DNA of 64,000 nt, from positions 1 to 64,000 of the forward strand of contig JANQWK010000065.1 of NCBI GenBank assembly GCA_030729925.1, read 5' to 3'. Positions within the stretch are counted from its first letter, which is position 1; every line of letters begins with the position of its first letter. The position numbers and the translations under genes are program-made. Source of the stretch: Saprospiraceae bacterium. Its GTDB lineage: Bacteria; Bacteroidota; Bacteroidia; Chitinophagales; Saprospiraceae. Below are positions 42,649 to 51,559 of this stretch, in pieces. The notes beneath the pieces are model-generated. The model was not told where the DNA came from. It worked only from the letters and a program-made list of their open reading frames with translations, and did not search any database.

Positions 42649-44550
42649 ATGTCGAAAAAAAGGTTGCTCGTATTGTACTTTTGTATCGGTGCCGGGGTTG
42701 TGGCTTGGACGCAGGAGGTTTTGCCGCCGGATTTGACAGAATCGGTTCAAGACGAGGCGGGCGAATGGGATTTGGACGAACTGGGGACTTTGCCTTTGGA
42801 CATCAACCGGATCAGGTTGGATCAATTGCGCAGGCTGGGAATCTTGACCCCTCAGCAGCAGCAAGCTTTTTTAAACTATCGGGAGGAATATGGTCCTTTT
42901 TTATCCTTGTATGAGTTACAGGCTGTTCCGGGTTGGGATCCCGAACTCATTAACCGGATACTTCCTTATCTGAGTTGTGGTGAACCAGGACTGGCCGATG
43001 AGGGGGAAGCGCTGCGGTACATCCGGGAAGGCAAGACGACATTGAGTTGGTACAACCGGTTTGTTTCCCGGCAAGCAGCACAGGAAAGCTGGCTGGGTCA
43101 ACCTGTACAATGGCAGTTTCGGATCCGGCATCAATACCCGGATAGGTTATCGCTGGGGTTTCAGGCGGAGAAAGACGCCGGAGAAAAATCGGGGCTGGCT
43201 GGCGACCATCAATCCTACCATATTCAGCTCATTCGTCCGCTCAAAGGATTGGATCAGGTCATCCTGGGCGATTACAAAGTAAGTTGGGGTCAAGGTTTGC
43301 TGGTGTTCCAGGGCTACCACAGTCAGGGCAGCGGTGCCGGAGCCGGCCGCAGCGCACAGCCATTCAGACCGCATACCGGCATGGACGAACACCATTTTTT
43401 CCGGGGCATAGCAATAGCGGGAACCATCCGTTCGGGACTTCGGGCGCATGCCTTTTACTCCTTGCGGAGCCTCGATGCCAACTTGAATCAAACTGATCAT
43501 GGCACGGTAGCAAGCTCGATCCCGAAAGGTGGTTTACACCGGACAACTTCCGAAGCCGGGTACCGGCACGTACTTCCTGCACGCACTGCCGGGCTCAGGC
43601 TGGAATGGGAAAAATCAGGCCAAAAGGTGGGTTTTCAGGGAATTTGGGGCGGCTTTGCACATCCCTTAGATCCGCCTCTGAACTACTATAACCGGCAGGA
43701 TTTCAGGGGTTCATCGCTATGGAACGGCAGTTTTGACCATGAACTTCAGTTTGGCAACCTCTATCTTTTTGGGGAATGGGCCTACGGCGGCAACACATCT
43801 TTTGCTGCCCTTCAGGGAATGCAGTTAAGCCTGGGCAAAAATTTTCAGCTCTCCTTGTTGTATAGAAATTACGCCATTGATTACCAATCGCTCTATGGCA
43901 ATGCCTACGCCCAGACCAGCAAAATGGCCAATGAGAAGGGCCTGTTGTGGCAGCTTCGCTGGAGTCCGATCTCACAATTGCGGGTAGAAGCTTCCACGGA
44001 TCTCTGGCACCATCGGGGGCCGGTGTATCGGGAAAGAGGTCCTTCCGGGGGGCAGCAGCAACACCTGCGGATAAGCTATCAAAAGCGAAAACAATATATG
44101 GCGTATTTGTTGCTGGAAAGTCAGCTTACCCAAACCAACCTGTACCGGCTCCGGCTGCATCTGGAAACACAACTCAGCCCCGATTGGGAATACCGAATCC
44201 GGTTCAACGCGGGAAAAGCAGGAGTAGCTCGTTACGGGTCGGCCCTCCAGCAGGATCTGTTGTATCGGCCTGCCGGCAAAAAGTGGCATTTTACCGGCAG
44301 GATCGCTTTGATACACACTCCCGACTACGACCTCAGGTTTTACAGCTATGAAAACGGCTTGCTCAATCAGTTCAGCATTGCCCCTTACTATGGAAAGGGC
44401 ATCAAAAGTTACCTGAACATCCGTTACAAAGGCCTCCGCAACACCACTATAGAAGCGGGTATTAACCATTTGGCAAGGCCTTCGGGTGCACCCGAAGGCC
44501 CCGGCAATACCCGAATCAGCTTCCAAATCCGATACGAGCCGCGGGGCTAA
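42649..44550 (+). CDS. Helix-hairpin-helix protein with outer-membrane barrel-like C-terminus
   Basis: Start ATG 42649 gives a signal peptide (MSKKRLLVLYFCIGAGVVAW); ATG 42637 is an alternative. The mature N-terminal 100 residues contain ComEA-like HHH motifs (LPLDINRIRLDQLRRLGIL, and PFLSLYELQAVPGWDPELI). Residues about 130-630 have amphipathic aromatic strands (GLQVILGDYKVSW-like pattern) and end RISFQIRYEPRG, as in outer-membrane barrels. DNA-binding HHH modules in an exported protein suggest either DNA uptake or simply a structural use of the motif; both are inference. Convergent with the NamZ-like gene. Confidence 0.78.
   Translation: MSKKRLLVLYFCIGAGVVAWTQEVLPPDLTESVQDEAGEWDLDELGTLPLDINRIRLDQLRRLGILTPQQQQAFLNYREEYGPFLSLYELQAVPGWDPELINRILPYLSCGEPGLADEGEALRYIREGKTTLSWYNRFVSRQAAQESWLGQPVQWQFRIRHQYPDRLSLGFQAEKDAGEKSGLAGDHQSYHIQLIRPLKGLDQVILGDYKVSWGQGLLVFQGYHSQGSGAGAGRSAQPFRPHTGMDEHHFFRGIAIAGTIRSGLRAHAFYSLRSLDANLNQTDHGTVASSIPKGGLHRTTSEAGYRHVLPARTAGLRLEWEKSGQKVGFQGIWGGFAHPLDPPLNYYNRQDFRGSSLWNGSFDHELQFGNLYLFGEWAYGGNTSFAALQGMQLSLGKNFQLSLLYRNYAIDYQSLYGNAYAQTSKMANEKGLLWQLRWSPISQLRVEASTDLWHHRGPVYRERGPSGGQQQHLRISYQKRKQYMAYLLLESQLTQTNLYRLRLHLETQLSPDWEYRIRFNAGKAGVARYGSALQQDLLYRPAGKKWHFTGRIALIHTPDYDLRFYSYENGLLNQFSIAPYYGKGIKSYLNIRYKGLRNTTIEAGINHLARPSGAPEGPGNTRISFQIRYEPRG
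44477..44500. repeat. Perfect 24-bp palindrome inside the HHH gene
   Basis: GGCCTTCGGGTG is followed directly by its exact inverted partner CACCCGAAGGCC, about 50 bp before the stop codon. It encodes part of the extramembrane loop ARPSGAPEGPG, so the codon choice rather than the protein makes the palindrome. No T-run follows. Confidence 0.6.
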
Positions 44551-44555
44551 GGCTT

Positions 44556-45764
44556 TTATTCCGGGTACAACAAATATTTTTTGCGCAAGGCGCGGTAAGC
44601 ACTCAGTTCCGGCTCCCAGGAAGCTCTGATCTGAGCAGCATTGTTGCCGGCGAGAATCGCCTCCCGGAGTTCTTTACCGCCAGCGAGTTTGTCGAGGTAC
44701 AAATTTTTCAAAAACAAACTGTCCTTGCTGGGGAAACCCTGGTAAAAATCTATTAAGTATTCTACTTGCACTTGTCGGATATTGCGCAGCGTATCTATGG
44801 AAAGCGCACTCAGGTCAAAGCCTTTGCACAACTGTCCTTCCAGCTTGGGCTTTTGCGCCCCTTTCATAGGCATGGGGGTAAAGCTAACATCCCCTCCCGG
44901 AAAATCGGGATGGCCATACACCTGAAACTGTTTGTCTGTTCCGCGACCCTCACTGGCCACGGTGCCTTCAAAAAAGCAAGTAGAGGGATACAAGTAAATC
45001 GCTTTCATATTTGGCAGGTTGGGCGAAGGAGGTACCGGTAAATCGTAATAGGTCTGATGGTCGTATCCTGCGCAGGAAACCACCCGCAAATCTGCCTGCA
45101 CCCCCCCCTTTAGCCATCCCTCACCGTTGATCATGGTAGCCAGTTCGCCCACTGTAAGTCCATGGACAACCGGAATGGGGTGCATGCCCACAAAAGAGCG
45201 GTAAGCGGTATCGAGTACGGGGCCATCCACATAATATCCAATCGGGTTGGGGCGATCTAAAACCATAAATGGAATACCCTGTTCGGCACAGGCCTCCATC
45301 AGGTAAGTCATGGAAGAAACATAGGTATAGAACCTCGCCCCCACATCCTGGATATCAAAAATCACCAGATCCAGGCTGGCCAGATCCTCCGGATCCGGTT
45401 TGTATTTACCCCCGTACAAAGAAAGCAATCGCACCCCCGTTTTGTCGTCCACCCCATCCCCGATCACTGCTCCGGCATCAGCATCTCCGCGAAAGCCATG
45501 TTCGGGCGCAAACACCACATCTACCAACATCCCGGAAGCCAACAAGGTATCCACCAGGTGTACCCCATTGACGATGCTGGTATGGTTCACCATAAGCCCA
45601 AGTCGCTTGCCCTGAAGTTCTGGGAAATACACGGCTGTGCGGCTGGCTGCCACCTGTAGCGGCTCCTTTTCCACCATTGCGGCGGGAGGAGAATTTTGGG
45701 CACAATTTTGTTGAAAAAACAGGCTTATAAAAACAAAAAATTTTAAATTTGTTTTGGATAACAT
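44556..45764 (-). CDS. DUF1343 exo-beta-N-acetylmuramidase (NamZ-like), exported
   Basis: ATG 45764 is chosen: it starts a signal segment (MLSKTNLKFFVFISLFFQQ, possibly lipidated at Cys24). The 402-residue protein shows the DUF1343 pattern GKRLGLMVNHTS, FAPEHGFRGDADAG, TGVRLLSLYGGKYKP, VIFDIQDVGARFYTYVSSM and LDRPNPIG, which corresponds to NamZ enzymes that remove terminal MurNAc from peptidoglycan fragments. It probably acts in cell-wall recycling together with amidases such as that at 8033. Start codons of this gene and of the exonuclease gene at 45787 face away from each other, 22 bp apart. Confidence 0.88.
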   Translation of the reverse strand: MLSKTNLKFFVFISLFFQQNCAQNSPPAAMVEKEPLQVAASRTAVYFPELQGKRLGLMVNHTSIVNGVHLVDTLLASGMLVDVVFAPEHGFRGDADAGAVIGDGVDDKTGVRLLSLYGGKYKPDPEDLASLDLVIFDIQDVGARFYTYVSSMTYLMEACAEQGIPFMVLDRPNPIGYYVDGPVLDTAYRSFVGMHPIPVVHGLTVGELATMINGEGWLKGGVQADLRVVSCAGYDHQTYYDLPVPPSPNLPNMKAIYLYPSTCFFEGTVASEGRGTDKQFQVYGHPDFPGGDVSFTPMPMKGAQKPKLEGQLCKGFDLSALSIDTLRNIRQVQVEYLIDFYQGFPSKDSLFLKNLYLDKLAGGKELREAILAGNNAAQIRASWEPELSAYRALRKKYLLYPE

Positions 45765-45786
45765 GATAGTAGGATTTAACGCGCTT

Positions 45787-47193
45787 ATGAAATCGAATCG
45801 TTTTGCCATTGTTGACTTAGAAACTACCGGCGGTAAAGCCGGCAGGGATCGGGTCACTGAAATTGGAATTGTCCTGCACGATGGTCATCAGGTACTGGAC
45901 ACTTTCCATTCTCTGGTCAACCCGGAATGTTATATTCCAGCGGGTATTGTGGAGCTAACGGGGATTACCCAGCAGATGGTAGCAACTGCCCCCAAGTTTT
46001 ATGAGATAGCCAAAACCGTGGTTGAGCTGACCCAAAATACCATTTTCGTAGCACATAACGCAAGATTTGACTATACATTTCTGCAGGAGGAATTTGGGCG
46101 CCTGGGCTATACCTTTTCCCGGAAAAAATTGTGTACGGTTCAGTTGACTCGGCGGGTGTTTCCGGGCTTGGGGTCTTATAGTCTGGGCAACTTGATCGGA
46201 CATTTCGGGTTACCGGCGGATCGGAGGCACCGCGCATTGGACGACGCGCTAGCCACGGCGGCCTTGTTTGAAAAGATTATGGCGAATGGGGAGGCGGATC
46301 AATCGGTAGAGGAAATGATCTATCAGGGTTTAAAAGCGGCGCTGCTGCCTGCCGGTTGGGATGCCGAGCGCATTTTGGAACTTCCCGAGGCTTGTGGGGT
46401 CTATTATTTCCACAATCGTGCCGGTGAGGTCATCTACGTGGGAAAGAGTTTGAATATTCAAAAGCGCATCGTGGAGCATTTCAGGAATCCCCGAAGCAAG
46501 GGTAAACAAATGCAGGAGCTGACGGATCACATCAGTTACGATATTACGGGCAGTGAGCTGATTGCGTTGTTGCTCGAATCTCAGGAGATCAAGCGGATGC
46601 GACCGCTGATCAACCGGGCGCAAAAAGCGAGAAGTTACCCTTATGTCGTGCACCGGTATCGGGATGAAGAGGGGTTCGATCGGCTGGAGGTAGCGAAATT
46701 GAGCCAAAAGCAGGCCGGACAACTGCAGGTGCTGGCTGCTTATCCGAAGATAGATCATGCCCGTAACCATGTGCGGGCGACCGCTGATAAATATGGATTG
46801 TGTTTGAAATACACCGGTCTGGAAACCGGTACGGGGGCTTGTTTTCACTTCCACCTGGGGACTTGTACAGGCACCTGTGTGGGGAAAGTAGCTGCACAGG
46901 AGCACAACGAGCGCATGGAATTGGCTATTGAGGTTTTGCAACAAAACTTTCAGGAAAATTTCTTTATCCTGGAGGATGGTCGGCGGTCGGATGAATACGC
47001 GGTTGTAGGCGTGGTGGATGGGGTTTGTATTGGTTTTGGCTACCTCGAAAAAGCGGAATATCGCGGAATATCGGATCTGTTTGATTGCTTGAGCAAGGTA
47101 CAACAGACCCCGGAGATGACCCAGATCATCCGACGTTATTTGGGAGACCAACCGAAAGTCAAGATCGTACCGATTCCCGAAAACTACCTATGA
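45787..47193 (+). CDS. DEDDh exonuclease fused to GIY-YIG endonuclease domain
   Basis: ATG 45787 gives MKSNRFAIVDLETTGG, the usual start of the domain. Residues 1-165 are a DnaQ-type 3'-5' exonuclease: DLETTGG (Exo I, D and E), HNARFDYTFL (Exo II) and HRALDDALAT (Exo III, H and D). Residues about 190-275 are a UvrC-like GIY-YIG nuclease domain (CGVYYFHNRAGEVIYVGKS ... RIVEHFR). The remaining 190 residues contain a cysteine-bearing TGACFHFHLGTCTGTC stretch, also UvrC/Cho-like. Fusion of these modules is known in several bacteria and points to DNA repair. Its stop overlaps the convergent pyrF stop by 6 bp. Confidence 0.9.
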   Translation: MKSNRFAIVDLETTGGKAGRDRVTEIGIVLHDGHQVLDTFHSLVNPECYIPAGIVELTGITQQMVATAPKFYEIAKTVVELTQNTIFVAHNARFDYTFLQEEFGRLGYTFSRKKLCTVQLTRRVFPGLGSYSLGNLIGHFGLPADRRHRALDDALATAALFEKIMANGEADQSVEEMIYQGLKAALLPAGWDAERILELPEACGVYYFHNRAGEVIYVGKSLNIQKRIVEHFRNPRSKGKQMQELTDHISYDITGSELIALLLESQEIKRMRPLINRAQKARSYPYVVHRYRDEEGFDRLEVAKLSQKQAGQLQVLAAYPKIDHARNHVRATADKYGLCLKYTGLETGTGACFHFHLGTCTGTCVGKVAAQEHNERMELAIEVLQQNFQENFFILEDGRRSDEYAVVGVVDGVCIGFGYLEKAEYRGISDLFDCLSKVQQTPEMTQIIRRYLGDQPKVKIVPIPENYL

Positions 47194-47997
47194 GAGTATC
47201 CATTTGTCCATTGCTGCCTGCATGCTTTTAGCCTCTGCCCTTGCCGCATCGGCAAAATCTGCCCCCTTGCTTGCATATAAGATGCTTCGGGAAGCATTAA
47301 CCAATACGCCGCAATGGTCATTGAGTGCCGCTTTGCTGATCGCCTCCAGGTCGCCGCCCTGTGCACCTACCCCTGGAATCAGCAAGAAGTGATCGGGACA
47401 GAAGGATCGAATATGTTCAAATTGTTCGGGATGGGTAGCACCCACCACAAACATCAGTTCGTCGGGGCTGGCCCATTCCATACAATGTCGCATCACCTTT
47501 TCGTACAAAGGTACGCCTTCCGGTTGTTGGCTCAGCTGAAAATCCTCACTTCCCGCGTTAGAGGTGAGTGCCAGCACGACCACCCATTTGTTTGGAAAAC
47601 CCAAAAAAGGTTGAACCGAATCACGCCCCATGTAAGGAGCCACGGTAACGGCATCTGCACCCAGGGCCTCAAAAAAGGCCTTGGCATAATATTGGGAAGT
47701 ATTGCCGATATCACCCCTTTTCGCGTCAGCGATCACCAAATGGGTATCCGGGATATAGGCGATGGTCTTTTGCAAAGACTCCCAGCCACTTGACCCCAGC
47801 ACCTCATAGAAAGCCAGGTTGGGCTTGTAGGCCACACAAAGGTCGTGGGTCGCATCAATGATGCGTTTGTTGAACTCAAAAATGGGATCCTCGTGCTCCA
47901 GTAAAAAATCGGGGATCTTGGACATATCCGTATCGAGGCCAACGCAGAGAAAAGACCGTTGTTGGCGAATAAAATCGTACAAAGCAGCTTTAGACAT
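47188..47997 (-). CDS. pyrF: Orotidine 5'-phosphate decarboxylase, long type
   Basis: The final step of UMP synthesis. At 269 residues it is the longer type 2 OMP decarboxylase. The N-terminus carries FLCVGLDTDMSKIP, then YKPNLAFYEVLG, the catalytic VIADAKRGDIGNTSQYYAK with the Lys-Asp charge network, APYMGRDSVQPFL and, near the C-terminus, PGVGAQGGD. ATG 47997 lies 5 bp after the NifU-like stop; an in-frame TTG upstream is rejected. The order Mrp-NifU-PyrF on the minus strand suggests one transcript. Confidence 0.94.
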   Translation of the reverse strand: MSKAALYDFIRQQRSFLCVGLDTDMSKIPDFLLEHEDPIFEFNKRIIDATHDLCVAYKPNLAFYEVLGSSGWESLQKTIAYIPDTHLVIADAKRGDIGNTSQYYAKAFFEALGADAVTVAPYMGRDSVQPFLGFPNKWVVVLALTSNAGSEDFQLSQQPEGVPLYEKVMRHCMEWASPDELMFVVGATHPEQFEHIRSFCPDHFLLIPGVGAQGGDLEAISKAALNDHCGVLVNASRSILYASKGADFADAARAEAKSMQAAMDKWILS

Positions 47998-48002
47998 ATT
48001 GG

Positions 48003-48266
48003 TCAATTAACACCATTGATCGCCTCTACGGCAATAATTTCAGGAACCTTTCCCAACACCGCCTGCTCTACTCCCGCTTTCATGGTCATGGCAGACATGC
48101 GGCAAGATTCGCAGGCACCTATCCATTTGATCTTAAGTACACGAGCGGAAGTCACTTCTACCACTTCCACATTGCCGCCATCTATTGCCAGGTGGGGTCG
48201 GATATCATCCAAGGCATGATCAATACGTTCGAGTAAATCAGCATTATCCACAACAGCCATAAGCAT
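48003..48266 (-). CDS. NifU-family Fe-S scaffold domain protein
   Basis: The 87-residue protein is the small NifU C-terminal-like domain that carries or transfers Fe-S clusters. The cluster-binding motif GACESC (CxxC) lies at about residues 50-56 within KIKWIGACESCRMSAMTMKAGVE, preceded by LDDIRPHLAIDGGNVEVV, the typical opening. ATG codons at 48266 and 48260 are both possible starts. It is 18 bp downstream of the Mrp-type ATPase gene, another Fe-S carrier, so a joint role in cluster assembly is likely. Confidence 0.92.
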   Translation of the reverse strand: MLMAVVDNADLLERIDHALDDIRPHLAIDGGNVEVVEVTSARVLKIKWIGACESCRMSAMTMKAGVEQAVLGKVPEIIAVEAINGVN

Positions 48267-48284
48267 TTAATTTAGAAAGACGAA

Positions 48285-49379
48285 TCAATTCATGGATACG
48301 GGGCGAGTCGGTGCTTTGGTAGCATTCCGCTTCTCCACTTCGGCCATGGTTCGCTTGGCGATGTCCATAAAAATGGCAGCCACCGGGTGTCCCTCCTGCA
48401 GTACGATGGGCGTACCCGAATCTCCTCCTTCGCGAACCCCTTGGACAATGGGAATTTGTCCCAGCAGGGCAGACTCGCTGAACTGCACCAGTTTTTCGCC
48501 ACCGCCCTGTCCAAACAAGTAGTACTTGTTATTGGGCAGTTCTGCCGGCGTAAACCAAGACATATTCTCCACCACGCCGATGATTGGCACATTGACGGAA
48601 GGCATCAGAAACATATTCATCGCTTTAATCGCATCTGCCACTGCCACCTCCTGGGGGGTAGTCACCATCACCGCGCCGGTAACCGGAACAGTTTGCACCA
48701 GGGTAAGCTGTACATCGCCCGTTCCCGGAGGAAGATCTACCACGAGGTAATCCAAGTCGGGCCAAAGGCAATCCTGAAAAAACTGTTTCACAATTGCAGA
48801 CAAGCGCGGCCCTCTCAGCACCACTGCCTGTTCGGGCTCTATGATAAAACCGATAGACATCACCGGCATCCCGTAAGCCTCCAGAGGCGTAATCTTGGCT
48901 TGGCCATAAACCGTCTGCACCTTTGGACGCTGTCCGCTCAGTCCCAGCATGGTAGGAATTGAGGGGCCATAGAGATCTGCATCAATCAGACCTGTTTTCG
49001 CGCCCAGTTTTTGGAGGGCAAGCGCCAGGTTGGTCGCCACGGTGGACTTCCCTACCCCGCCTTTGCCGGATCCTACTGCGATGATATTTTTGACCTGCGG
49101 TACGATACTCGAGGGCGCATCACTGGGACTGCCCTGTATGTTTTTTGCCGTCAGGTGCACATGGACATCTGCCGTGGGATAGACTTTTTGTACCGCAGCG
49201 ATGCAGGCAAAATTCAGTTCAGACTTATACTCATTGTTCAGAGAGGGAAGTTCGATTGAAAAAGAAACCACATTTCCCTCCACCTGTAAATCCCGAACCA
49301 TGCGCAGCGAAATAATATCCCTGCCGGTCTGAGGATCTTTGACGGTGGACAAAGCATCAATAATCAAAGGTTTTTCCAT
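48285..49379 (-). CDS. Mrp/ApbC-type Fe-S cluster carrier P-loop ATPase
   Basis: ATG 49379 starts MEKPLIIDALSTVKDP, the family opening. The 364-residue protein has an N-terminal MIP18/DUF59-like domain (about 1-85), then a deviant Walker A GSGKGGVGKSTVATNLA, DADLYGPSIP, LVVDLPPGTGDVQ and VATPQ-like VMVTTPQEVAVADAI. The CxxC pair of many Mrp proteins after VVENMS is absent here (WFTPAELPNNKYYLF), as I recall for other Bacteroidota homologues. The gene is first of a likely Mrp-NifU-PyrF run and divergent from ribF with 131 bp between starts. Confidence 0.93.
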   Translation of the reverse strand: MEKPLIIDALSTVKDPQTGRDIISLRMVRDLQVEGNVVSFSIELPSLNNEYKSELNFACIAAVQKVYPTADVHVHLTAKNIQGSPSDAPSSIVPQVKNIIAVGSGKGGVGKSTVATNLALALQKLGAKTGLIDADLYGPSIPTMLGLSGQRPKVQTVYGQAKITPLEAYGMPVMSIGFIIEPEQAVVLRGPRLSAIVKQFFQDCLWPDLDYLVVDLPPGTGDVQLTLVQTVPVTGAVMVTTPQEVAVADAIKAMNMFLMPSVNVPIIGVVENMSWFTPAELPNNKYYLFGQGGGEKLVQFSESALLGQIPIVQGVREGGDSGTPIVLQEGHPVAAIFMDIAKRTMAEVEKRNATKAPTRPVSMN

Positions 49380-49495
49380 CTTGGAAAGGGGTTGCCGGAA
49401 AGCCGGGGTCAATAAATAAAAATAACAAAATACAAAGGTACAAACAATTTCCATAGCGGAGGGTTTCCATTGTACCATAGATTAAAAGTCTTGTT

Positions 49496-49503
49496 TACAT
49501 TTG
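49496..49503 (+). promoter_or_regulatory. Probable -7 element, nearly leaderless ribF-GT2 transcript
   Basis: TACATTTG is an exact TAnnTTTG match ending 7 bp before the ATG at 49511, so transcription would begin at or next to the start codon. A TTG lies upstream at 49470-49472, 23 bp away, slightly longer than the usual spacing. No Shine-Dalgarno is present, which agrees with a leaderless message. Confidence 0.5.
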
Positions 49504-49510
49504 CAGTACC

Positions 49511-51559
49511 ATGAAAGTACACCGCGACCTAAACCACATTCCGGCCTTCAAGAACGCTGTCATCACGATCGGATCATTCGACGGGGTGCACTTGGGCCAC
49601 AAGCGCATTTTGCGGAAGATTACCCAACTGGCTGCAGACATTGGAGGAGAAAGTGTTGCCATTACCTTCGATCCCCACCCCAGGCTGGTTGTCTATCCGC
49701 AGGCCAACGACCTTCAGCTGATTACCACCACGGAAGAAAAGATCCGGTTGATGGCTGATACGGGTATAGACCATCTGGTCGTCGTGCCCTTTACCATTGA
49801 ATTTTCGCAGCTCAATCCGGATGAATACATAGAAAAATTTATTGTCCGACATTTTAAGCCGGCCTATATCGTCATTGGGTATGACCATCGTTTTGGGAGT
49901 AACCGACAGGGGGACATCAACTACCTGAAATGGCATGGTAAGGCATCCGGTTATGATGTCATTGAAATATCCCGGCAGGAAGTGGACGATATTGGGATTA
50001 GTTCTACGAGGATCCGGTTGGCGCTGGCCGCCTGTGATATTCCGAAGGCCAACAAACTATTGGGGCACCATTACAGCATTACGGGAAGGGTCGTTCCAGG
50101 CGACAGGATAGGCAACCAACTTGGATTCCCGACCGCCAATCTGCAATTGGACAGTCCACATAAGCTCATCCCGCCGGACGGGATTTATGCTTGTTTGGTT
50201 TGCCACGACCACCAACACTACCGGGGGATGCTGTATATCGGTAAGCGCCCAAGTATCCGCGATGGCGGCAACAAGGTTATTGAGGTCAATATATTCGATT
50301 TCAACCAGCAGATTTATGGCGACCTGTTGCGGGTAGAGCTCATTGAGCACCTGCGCAAAGACATGACCTTTCCTTCTTTGGAAGCCTTGAAAATTCAACT
50401 TAACAAAGACAGAGAAACCACCCGGGAAGTATTTGAATATCGGTCGAGGCAGGCAGAAGAAGTGGCTGTCCTACCGGAAAAACCTTTCAGCGCTTCGGTA
50501 GTATTGCTCAACTTCAACGGGCTCAAGCACCTGCGGGAATTCCTGCCCAGGGTACTTGAAACGCTGCCTCCGGAAGTTCCCCTTGTGGTTGCAGACAATG
50601 GCTCGACAGACAAATCCGTTGCTTTTTTGCAACAGCACTACCCCGACATTCGGTTGATTGAATTGGGGCATAACTATGGTTTTGCCAAGGGCTACAACCT
50701 GGCCTTGCACCATTTGGACGACGATTGTTACGTGCTCCTCAACAGTGACATTGAGCCTTCCGAAAACTGGCTCAGTCCATTGTTGGAAGCCATGCAGGAC
50801 AATCCCCGGCTGGCAGCCTGTCAGCCCAAAATAAAATCCCTCAAAAACCCGGCCTTATTTGAATACGCCGGGGCAGCGGGGGGGTGGATAGATGTATTGG
50901 GCTACCCCTTTTGTCGGGGCAGGATCTTTGACCACTGCGAAGCCGACGAGGGGCAATACGAAGACACCACAGAGATATTCTGGGCAAGTGGCGCTGCCAT
51001 GTGTGTGCGGGGCAGTTTGTTTCAGGAAGTAGGCGGATTTGACCCGGATTACTTTGCTCATTCGGAAGAAATAGACCTTTGCTGGCGCCTCAAACGAGCG
51101 GGGTATCGCATAGAAGTCGTGCCAAATTCGGTGGTCTATCACCTCGGCGGGGGCACGCTCAACTATCAAAGTCCTTTCAAGACCTATCTCAACTTCCGCA
51201 ACAGTCTGTACAGCCTTGTCAAAAACGAAGCCTTTTTCCGATTGATCTGGATTTTGCCGCTTCGACTCGTGCTAGACGGGGTAGCCGGCCTTTTGTTCCT
51301 CTCGCAGGGCAAATGGCCGCACATCAAAGCCATCATTGACGCACACTGGACTTTTTTTCCGCGTTTGCCCAAATTGTGGCAGCAGCGGCAGGTCCTTCGC
51401 GCCAAAATCAGACAAATCAGGCAGAACGAGGCACCGAACCTTTCCACAGGAAGATATTCACGAAGCATCGTATGGGATTATTACGTGCGCGGAAGAAAAC
51501 AATTTTCACAACTAACCACAAAAAAAGCGCAACAAACCCAAGCCTATGAAAAAGCCTGA
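49511..51559 (+). CDS. ribF: RibF (riboflavin kinase/FAD synthetase) fused in frame to a family 2 glycosyltransferase
   Basis: Residues 1-302 are a complete RibF, which turns riboflavin into FMN and FAD: adenylyltransferase motifs GSFDGVHLGH (21-30), DPHP, and ISSTRIR (163-169), then riboflavin kinase with GDRIGNQLGFPTAN (197-210), PPDGIYA, and the closing LRKDMTF. A polar linker (303-326) leads without a stop into a GT2 domain: SVVLLNFNGLKHLREF (329-344), ADNGSTD (361-367), LNSDIEP (410-416) and SEEIDLCWRLKRAGY, with a membrane-proximal helix near the end. No ATG lies at the junction; a GTG at 50462 is the only candidate internal start. The RluA gene overlaps the end by 14 bp. Confidence 0.9.
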   Translation: MKVHRDLNHIPAFKNAVITIGSFDGVHLGHKRILRKITQLAADIGGESVAITFDPHPRLVVYPQANDLQLITTTEEKIRLMADTGIDHLVVVPFTIEFSQLNPDEYIEKFIVRHFKPAYIVIGYDHRFGSNRQGDINYLKWHGKASGYDVIEISRQEVDDIGISSTRIRLALAACDIPKANKLLGHHYSITGRVVPGDRIGNQLGFPTANLQLDSPHKLIPPDGIYACLVCHDHQHYRGMLYIGKRPSIRDGGNKVIEVNIFDFNQQIYGDLLRVELIEHLRKDMTFPSLEALKIQLNKDRETTREVFEYRSRQAEEVAVLPEKPFSASVVLLNFNGLKHLREFLPRVLETLPPEVPLVVADNGSTDKSVAFLQQHYPDIRLIELGHNYGFAKGYNLALHHLDDDCYVLLNSDIEPSENWLSPLLEAMQDNPRLAACQPKIKSLKNPALFEYAGAAGGWIDVLGYPFCRGRIFDHCEADEGQYEDTTEIFWASGAAMCVRGSLFQEVGGFDPDYFAHSEEIDLCWRLKRAGYRIEVVPNSVVYHLGGGTLNYQSPFKTYLNFRNSLYSLVKNEAFFRLIWILPLRLVLDGVAGLLFLSQGKWPHIKAIIDAHWTFFPRLPKLWQQRQVLRAKIRQIRQNEAPNLSTGRYSRSIVWDYYVRGRKQFSQLTTKKAQQTQAYEKA

